Assembly: GCA_028023455.1 (NCBI GenBank)
Contig: JAQFVV010000042.1
Span: 5,413,739 to 5,477,738 of the forward strand
DNA from: Epiperipatus broadwayi
Taxonomy: Eukaryota; Onychophora; Udeonychophora; Euonychophora; Peripatidae
DNA: 64,000 nt
Direction of reading: 5' to 3'
Positions 57,600-64,000 of the stretch are shown here, one piece after another. Position numbers and translations under genes: made by a program. The notes beneath the pieces were generated by a model. It saw nothing but the letters and a program-made list of their open reading frames with translations, searched no databases and had not been told where the DNA came from. Numbering within the stretch: the stretch's first letter is position 1; the number at the start of each line of letters is the position of its first letter.

Positions 57600-58560
57600 T
57601 TATTTTGGGAAAGCATTTGAAAGATAATTTAGATGTTTTTGTTGAATATTATGAAGAAAACAAGTATAGATTTGAAAGAAATACAACTGTTATACATGAA
57701 ACAAAAATATTTCTAAGACTTAATAGTTATTTTATAAGAAGAGACAAATATAAAAAGGGATGTAAACAGAGACAATGTACTTCTCTGCTTTATTTATTTT
57801 TTAGGCTGAATAAATTAATGGTTTCCTTAGTTTTGAGCAGTGACAGGGTGGCAAAATCACAGTCCAGTTCTATCATTTTAATTGCTCAAACTTTTTATGA
57901 ACTCCCATTGGGATAATAGGGTTCAATATCAGTTTTACTGATATCCCAGAATTTGTTTGCCAAGAATATTTAATAAAATGTTAAGAAGAAATAATAATAT
58001 TTGTAGAAAGTTTGGAATAAAAATAATATATCTAAATCTAAAGCAATGAATTAAAATGGAACTGATATAAGATTAAAAGTGGCAATTAATAAAAAGTTAC
58101 GAGCAGATTAATATTTTTAAATATTTAGAAAAATGATGATGTGATGTTGAAAATAAGAGCAAAGATATAAGAGTGAGAATAATTATAATGGCTAAAAAAA
58201 ATTATAATAAAAACAGAAAATTATTTTCCATAAGTAAAAAAAAAAAAGACATTAAATGCTCTGTAGGAGAAAGTGAAGATTTGAGATTTTTAAACTCTAG
58301 ATAGGAAGAAGAATGAAAAGTTAAGAAGAAAGGAATAGTAAAAAACTGAAAAGAGAAAATACAGATAATTTATTTGCTTAGAATCCAGAAAACAATCGAG
58401 CATATACTTGGAGATAAAGGAATTATAAAAGATATGTTTACAAGTTCTATGGAGAATGAGATTAAATAATTAAAAGTACTTGAAGAATAGAATAAAGACT
58501 AGAAAGGCTTTGAAAAATCTGCCCCTTCCATCAAAAACACCTGTTTTGGTTAGACCATTA
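57600..58560 (+). other. Unidentified broken coding-like stretch
   Basis: A 103-residue plus-strand frame (57605-57916) begins MGKHLKDNLDVFVEYYEENK and is rich in charged residues. Downstream scraps such as IQKTIEHILGDKGIIKDMFT (near 58385-58440) recall, loosely, the C-terminal H-I-L-R-H region of some LINE ORF2 proteins. I do not recognise the protein. A retroelement origin is a guess. Confidence 0.2.
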
Positions 58561-59464
58561 ATGATTCTGAAAAAAAAAAAACAACAACCCCACACTAAAT
58601 AATTCTGTAGGATAATTATTACGTTAACTAATGGCAGATAAATATTTTATAAAGAGAAATATTTGAAGATAATCAAGAAAAAAATAAACTCTTTTAGATA
58701 TAACAAAATTATACAAATAGATTTCTCAATTCATTTTATGAGAAAAGATTGATGGAAGGAGAGAATTTGAAAAACTTATAATCCCATGACTGTTACTGAT
58801 GAAGACTGCATCAGAATGATTAAGATTGATAGTGGGATAGATAAAATACTGGTTGATATAAATAAAATATGTAAAACAGAAAAACAACATTACAAAGTAT
58901 TTATATATTTCTTAGGTCACACAATAATATGTCATCAGGATATTAAATTCAAAAATATGCATAAGAAATAAATATGTGAATTTAAAAATTCATAATTTAA
59001 TAAAAAAAATTCTATATTTTACTTGTTTTTAATATTTGTAATGTCTCTTTTAAATTATATTTAAAATTTTGATGAAAATGAAGCTGAAATTACCTCATTT
59101 ATATTTGCATGGTTGATTAGATGAAGAAGGGGATAATGAAGGATCAGATCAGCAGACATTGAAAATCTTTATGATGTTTGGGGAAATCAAAAGGGATGGA
59201 AAAACTAACAAGAGTAAATAAAAAAAGTTATTGGATGGCATTAAATTGAAGATGTTATTAAATGAACCAGAACTTGGTCTTTGAGAGGCTATCAGTAGAA
59301 AAAAATTGTTGACCACCAATTCTTGGGTTGAGAAGTGTAAGGACAGAAAGAAATACAAAAGAGTAATTAATATTCCAAAGAGTTATAAATAAAAAAAATT
59401 GAAGATTTAAAAATGCTTTTTTTAAAAAAAAAAAAAAAATGGTGAACTGCTTACATGATTAAGC
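58561..59464. other. Unassigned AT-rich sequence
   Basis: Open frames at 58786-58971 (plus) and 59149-59358 (minus) match nothing I know. No element border seen. Confidence 0.4.
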
Positions 59465-59479
59465 AAGATTTGAGCATCA

Positions 59480-59586
59480 TCGTCAAGCATTGGTGGTCGA
59501 GAGGTCAGCAACGTCCGCTTTACAAGCAGTTGTCCCGGGTTAGCGGGTTCGCTTCCCGGCTGGTGCTATGGCACATGAGGAAAAAA
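59480..59586 (+). mobile_element. tRNA-derived SINE, copy B, with 15-bp target duplication
   Basis: The 107-bp element starts TCGTCAAGCATTGGTGGTCG and ends GGCACATGAGG plus an A run. It is flanked by AAGATTTGAGCATCA at 59465-59479 and 59587-59601, an exact 15-bp duplication that proves insertion by retroposition. The tRNA-like part has acceptor arms GCATTGG / CTGGTGC, A-box-like TGGTCGAGAGG, anticodon-arm-like GCTTTACAAGC (TAC), a long variable region and B-box-like GGGTTCGCTTCCC. The 3' end word CACATGAGG is shared with copies A and C. Confidence 0.8.
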
Positions 59587-59601
59587 AAGATTTGAGCATC
59601 A

Positions 59602-59965
59602 AAATAAAACTAGGTTGAAGTTTTTTTTTCCTTATAATTTTTCAATCAGAAGTAAACTATTTCTATTGTGCCAATCACTCTGTGCAAAATAGATTTTGTC
59701 TAAGTAATAATATGTTTCATTTCAAGGATTTTATGATACATAATTATTATAATTCAATTTCTTTTACACTTATTTTTTGCAATCTTAAATTTTTTTTTAA
59801 TTAATTAGATATTTCAATTATTCGAAAATCTTCATCAAAGCCTTCCTTTCTCTTGTAGTTTAATAAACTATAGAAGAAAGAAAATCTTTGAAGAAGATTG
59901 TTGAGAAGTTAAAGTGATTTTGTCATTTAAATTATATAAGTCTTTGTTATTAATAATATATAAAT
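59602..59965. other. Unassigned sequence
   Basis: AT-rich. A blurred inverted pair lies at about 59826-59900 (GAAAATCTTCATCAAAG and CTTTGAAGAAGATT), possibly a decayed relative of the hammerhead-like repeat. Confidence 0.3.
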
Positions 59966-60032
59966 AGAATAGAGACTCATGGTGTAGTGGTAATACATTT
60001 AATCTGGGGTTTAAATCAAAGCTGAGTAAAAC
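59966..60032 (+). repeat. tRNA-like fragment with A- and B-box-like words
   Basis: TGGTGTAGTGGTAAT resembles a tRNA A box and GGTTTAAATCA, 20 bases on, resembles a B box. The anticodon arm does not fold well and no tail or target duplication was seen. Probably a decayed SINE or tRNA relic. Confidence 0.35.
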
Positions 60033-60913
60033 TTGAAGCCTTTTCTGTTTCCAATCAGACTTAAAAATATTTATATTTCATGTGGTTGGTCTGTAGCTAA
60101 ACCAGATGATAATTCAATATTGATGGATATCTAGCTATTTTTAACTAGACAGTGAAACAAGAATAAAAAATATTCAAAATTGTCACTCCAGTATTTGGCA
60201 AGTCTCATGGTCAATGCCTTCTCTTTTATTCATTTTCTATGAGAGATTGTTGGAGAAACCATCAATCAGCAATGAATTAGGTAAATGTTGTTTTATTTAT
60301 ATAAAATGTTGATTTTTTATTAAGGATATTAAATTTATTCAAAAATTTATATTTCACCCAATGTGTGATTTGTTTAGTCAATGATTAGAAGAAAAAAATA
60401 TGAAAACTAATTTCCTATTAAATTTTATCTTTTTTATTATTATTAATTAGGTTAAAAAATAAACACAAACATGGATTGCACACATGTAAGTGAAAATTTC
60501 ATGACAATACAAACATATTTTATCTTCATAGTAAGAGCATTAACATTTATATGATAGACCTAGATTGTCCAGTGACTTATTCTTCATGTTTTAGTTAAGA
60601 ATAATTAGAACTTCACAGAAATAGCATCTAATGTATGCACCTGGTTCACTCATATTTAAAGTTCAAATATGGATGCCATATGAAAATTTTGTTCAATTAG
60701 CTGAGAATTTTCCAATCAATCTTAGGATTTTTCCAATAACTGGCCCATAGCCAACCTAATCAATAAATGGACATTAGTTATTCTTCCAAGATTATCTAGA
60801 TTGGTTAAAAGAATATTAATGCATTGGTTGCAGATATAAAAAAATATATAATATGATGCAGTCCTCATCACGGATGAGATAGGAATTACATACTTTTGGA
60901 TGTTGAGTGCATG
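60033..60913. other. Unassigned sequence
   Basis: A minus-strand open frame at 60722-60928 (MVKINHALNIQKYVIP and on) matches nothing I can name. No element border seen. Confidence 0.35.
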
Positions 60914-61058
60914 GTTTATTTTTACCATTCGACTATAGATAATTATATACTCACACCCAATTTGGGACTGATATCTGATTATCTTTTATTTTTACCATTT
61001 AACTATAGATAATTATATACTCCTTTACACCCAATTTTGGATTAATATCTGATTATCT
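60914..61058. repeat. Tandem duplication, two units of about 72 bp
   Basis: The unit TTTATTTTTACCATTCGACT ... GATATCTGATTATCT repeats once with small differences (TTAACT for TCGACT, and CTTT inserted after TATACTC). Confidence 0.8.
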
Positions 61059-61202
61059 ATGAGCCAGTTTTACGCAAAAAAATACAATAATTCTGAAAGG
61101 TTAACTTACCTTGGAAAAAAAACTTCCAAGATCAATCTGGAATCAAAACCTAAATCATAGCGTTGTTACTATTATGATATATTAGTTATTTCAATGTTTT
61201 TC

Positions 61203-61299
61203 TTTTCTCATGTGTCAAAGCATCGGTAGAGAAGCGAACCCGCAAACCTGGGACAACTGCTTGTAAGGCAGCTGACCACTCGACCACCAACGCTTGACG
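61203..61299 (-). mobile_element. tRNA-derived SINE, copy C
   Basis: On the minus strand it starts CGTCAAGCGTTGGTGGTCGA and ends TTTGACACATGAGAAAA. Cloverleaf-like parts: acceptor GCGTTGG / CCGATGC (7 pairs allowing G-T), A-box-like TGGTCGAGTGG, anticodon arm GCTGC-CTTACAA-GCAGT (anticodon TAC), long variable region, B-box-like GGGTTCGCTTC. Flanks AATGTTTTTC (61193-61202) and AATGTTTTTTT (61300-61310) fit a target duplication. The closest relative is copy B. Confidence 0.7.
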
Positions 61300-61547
61300 A
61301 ATGTTTTTTTCCTTATAATTTCTATTTTTGCATTCCATTCCAAAGCACAATTGTCTCATCTCTTCACATAAAATGTCTTTTTTTTTCCTCCTAATTATAT
61401 TGGATAGTACTTTTTTTTTTAAAAAAAATCCAGAATGATTTATTTTTATTCTTACGATTTAATGAGATTAAAAATAAAAATTACAAATACAAGTATAATG
61501 TATATACTTAACCTAGATGTAATTAAATAAGACTTGAACTCAGACTT
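61300..61547. other. Unassigned AT-rich sequence
   Basis: No gene; homopolymer runs at 61378-61430. Confidence 0.4.
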
Positions 61548-61740
61548 CAAGCTCCCTACAGCTATGCACTCCATCTTATACAAGAGATACATATGACCAC
61601 ATACATGTGAAAAAGATAAATGATCTCCAATATATGTATTTCATGCTAAACCAGCACTCATCAGTTGGTCCAGATTACCATCTCCCACACATATATATAA
61701 TCAATGCCGGTTTATATTAAGATAGCAAATCTACACATAT
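61548..61740 (+). repeat. Fold-back family F1, single-arm copy
   Basis: Matches the left arm and middle of 2081-2505: GAAAAAGATAAATGATC, ATTTCATGCTAAACCAGCA, CTCATCAGTTGGTCCAGATT, ACCATCTC--CACACATATAT and TATTAAGATAGCAAATC. The opposite arm is absent. Confidence 0.6.
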
Positions 61741-62121
61741 TGTAAAACTGCTATTAACTATTTAACCAAAATAAAGTTTCTTTCAGTATAAGATTACTTT
61801 ATATTAGTTGACTAAAATCTTACGTTTTATAATAAAACTACAGACTGACAATCCAGAAGACTGGTTGCCAACCCTTTACTGAAAAAGTGGGATCACTTAA
61901 ATAATTTACTTAAAAAAGATTATTAGACAGATTTAAAATTTAATTTATTTTGCTTTGTAAATATTTTATTTTATTCATATTTCATTCAAAGTAATGTTGC
62001 AATAGCACCAAGTATAAATATATTTTAATGTGTTAACATATACTCTATATTGAATTTTATATATTTGGTTGAACATGCAATTTTCAAAATATTCAGTTTA
62101 TAAGTTATTAAAGTCAAATAT
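61741..62121. other. Unassigned sequence
   Basis: The word CAGAAGACTGGTTGCCAACC at 61855-61874 resembles a hAT end, but no partner or target duplication was found. Confidence 0.3.
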
Positions 62122-62351
62122 TATAATATTTAAACAGCATTAAATATCTAATATTTAATATCTTCACGCTTTCACTTTCAAACACTTAAGATTCGCCCAT
62201 ACAAAAGCGTTTGGGTTCGAAAAGATAGATGGCCATTCTATCTTTTCCAAAGACTTTATCATGTGGTTGTTGAAGTGTTAGTATTCATTCATTTTATATT
62301 TAAAAATCCAAAGCGCATGTGCAAACAGTTTAATGCTGTTTAAATATTATA
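62122..62351 (+). repeat. Structured repeat, copy 2 (pair with 47592-47807)
   Basis: The block is closed by a perfect 23-bp inverted repeat (TATAATATTTAAACAGCATT and AAA, 62122-62144, with its complement at 62329-62351). Inside, conserved words are in the same order as at 47.6 kb. The central hairpin AAAAGATAGA / TCTATCTTTT has a 7-base loop and replaces AAAGAATGG / CCATTCTTT of the other copy. Confidence 0.5.
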
Positions 62352-62477
62352 GTTTATAAAAAAACATCGCGCTATATAAAATAATTGACTTAAAGTCAAA
62401 TATTATAAATTCCATAAAGCTAAGATAACATAAAAAACAATAAAGCAAAAAAAATGTATCATAAAATAAAAATAAAA

Positions 62478-62770
62478 CAGGCAAAACTCACTATACGTAT
62501 ACCACACACAGCAAGCTAGAGTAATCAATGGATGCCAGAAGGCTTGTGCATAAAATCCCCATCTAGTGCCTACTCATCCAATATCCCCAAACTAGTTTCT
62601 GGCTTGTGGCTTTTGTCAGTGAAGAGCCTTGGATCTGAGAGCACTGCTCCTTCTGGCATCCATTGATTACTCTAGCTTGTTGTGTGTGGCATACGTAGTG
62701 AGTTTTGCCTGTTTTAACAACAGCTATACACAAGCATAAGAAGTGGTGGTCATGTGATGTTTATTGGCTT
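62478..62770. repeat. Fold-back repeat family F3, copy 5 (both arms)
   Basis: The left arm CAGGCAAAACTCACTATACG ... AATCAATGGATGCCAGAAGG and right arm CCTTCTGGCATCCATTGATT ... GAGTTTTGCCTG are inverted copies (about 62480-62543 and 62650-62715). They share changes not found in other F3 copies (CACTATACG, CAAGCTAGAG), so the arms were homogenised or one was copied from the other. A tail to CATGTGATGTTTATTGG follows. Confidence 0.7.
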
Positions 62771-64000
62771 AAAATAAAAATAAAGAATTAAAATATTTTT
62801 AAAGTTATTAACTTTAAATTTATTAGTAAATTTTGATATGTACATTTTAAAAGAAAAATCTCATTAATAGGGTAAAATTAATCTTCATAAATATATAATT
62901 AAAATGACAAATAGAAGTATTTAGCAATCATCTGTTCATTTTGTAAAAATAAAAATATTTTGACATTTTATTTTTAATCCAAGATTCATGTATAAAAAAT
63001 ATACATTTAGAAGGAAGAGGGGGGTCTTTCTTTTCTAGTAAAATAAATATTAAATTAAGTAATAGTTTTTCAAATGTTTATTTAATAATAACACTGATAA
63101 ATTATAATCTGAAAAATGCAAATACACATCAGTAACTGCATTCGGAAATTTATACACACAAGAGCACATACATATATAAATACATGGAGAACTGCATTTA
63201 CAAATTGCAGTGAAACTTACTTTTTTATATATATAATATTCAACGAAAATGCACCCAGCTTTAAGTTATAAAGAAGAAAATCACTTCATTATGGTGATGA
63301 ATAAATATATGCAAATTTGAATTATATATAATAATAAATAATTTTATTTTCTGGAGAATAAATTTGGAATAATTTATTAAGACAATTCAATATAACACAC
63401 TATTTTCATAAAATATAATTATTAATATCTATTTATTCTGAAAGACTTTTTAAAATGTCCATATTTGAATTCTCCATTTCTTGATTTTATTTAAAAAAAT
63501 AATAGTTTACAAAAAAACTTGGGGGGTGGGAGTGGATGACCATTAATACTTATAATAATTTGAAAATTAATGGCAAATCAATTTTCTATTAGAAGAAATA
63601 TCATACATATGCACAGTAATACCATTTTTGGACTATATTAAAAGAAAAATTAATCTTTTTTTTTTTCTATTTTTAAAAATACATTTTGACACACTTTTAT
63701 TTAAGTTTTTTTAAAAAATATTTTTTCTCAACTTTACAATAAACTAGCATAAAATGAAAGATCAAGGAGGCATATTTTATTATAAATGATAACAACACGC
63801 AACAAGTGTTTTGCTATTTCAAGAAAATGGACAAATTAATTTACATACGCATTTGCATACATTATTATTTAGTAATATTACAGCAATGGTTTATAACCTA
63901 TTCTGGCCATGAATATGAGGGAACACCTTGAAAGTACTAGGCCTAGATTTATTTAATTTAATTGTTTTTTACTACTGATAGCTTCTTCTTCAGCGTGTTT
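62771..64000. other. AT-rich stretch, no gene seen
   Basis: No exon, element border or RNA gene recognised up to the window edge. Confidence 0.45.

Noticed and set aside
59670-59730. Minus-strand DKIYFAQ, as a candidate end of the missing RCAN RNA-recognition exon
   Set aside because: An in-frame stop lies only about 14 codons upstream, the residues before YFAQ do not resemble the domain, and the exon-end donor does not fit.
60722-60928. Minus-strand 68-residue frame as a retroelement fragment
   Set aside because: I could not match it to any motif with confidence, and no flanking coding sequence supports it.

Overview
The window is AT-rich, intron-bearing animal DNA made mostly of transposable elements and their decayed remains. 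Split coding exons with GT/AG borders, non-LTR retrotransposons, Penelope-like elements, hAT and Merlin DNA transposons and tRNA-derived SINEs all point to a metazoan. The two recognisable host genes (Mn superoxide dismutase, and calcipressin/RCAN with a GESHELHPPS segment) look arthropod-like. An arachnid or other chelicerate is possible, but this is inference from remembered protein similarity.

Host genes. Both lie on the minus strand and only some exons are in view. Positions 5054-5247 are an internal or second exon of mitochondrial Mn superoxide dismutase. Positions 27700-27871 and 23301-23425 are the last two coding exons of the calcineurin regulator RCAN, separated by a 4.3 kb intron full of transposons. 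The RNA-recognition exon of RCAN was not found. A CpG-rich stretch at 54.1-54.64 kb is the best promoter or first-exon candidate but cannot be assigned to a gene. A decayed protein kinase D copy (29.49-33.6 kb, plus strand) is cut in two by a 3.5 kb hAT element with a perfect 8-bp target duplication.

Layout. 0-0.7 kb: head-to-head Penelope-like relics. 2-7 kb: fold-back elements around the SOD2 exon. 7.3-15 kb: two tandem, decayed CR1-group LINE copies, the second with a PHD-finger plus SGNH-esterase ORF1. 16.3-17 kb: a Merlin element. 18.9-25.7 kb: two ~0.7 kb hAT elements and an old RTE copy carrying a 62-bp micro-insertion. 37.5-43.4 kb: an 814-bp palindrome abutting a 5'-truncated RTE copy, followed by a near full-length RTE copy bounded by a 12-bp target duplication. 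46.6-49.5 kb: Penelope GIY-YIG relic, a structured repeat, and a 5'-inverted (twin-primed) RTE copy. 51-62.8 kb: tRNA-derived SINEs and several fold-back families.

The signals most worth a second look are: a dispersed motif with a hammerhead-like core and a covarying stem, found at least eight times; a ~220-bp repeat with two copies whose internal hairpin is kept by different bases; the very short tRNA-derived SINE family; and the palindrome joined exactly to the 5' end of a truncated retrotransposon. I saw no bacterial features, CRISPR array, rRNA or intact tRNA gene.
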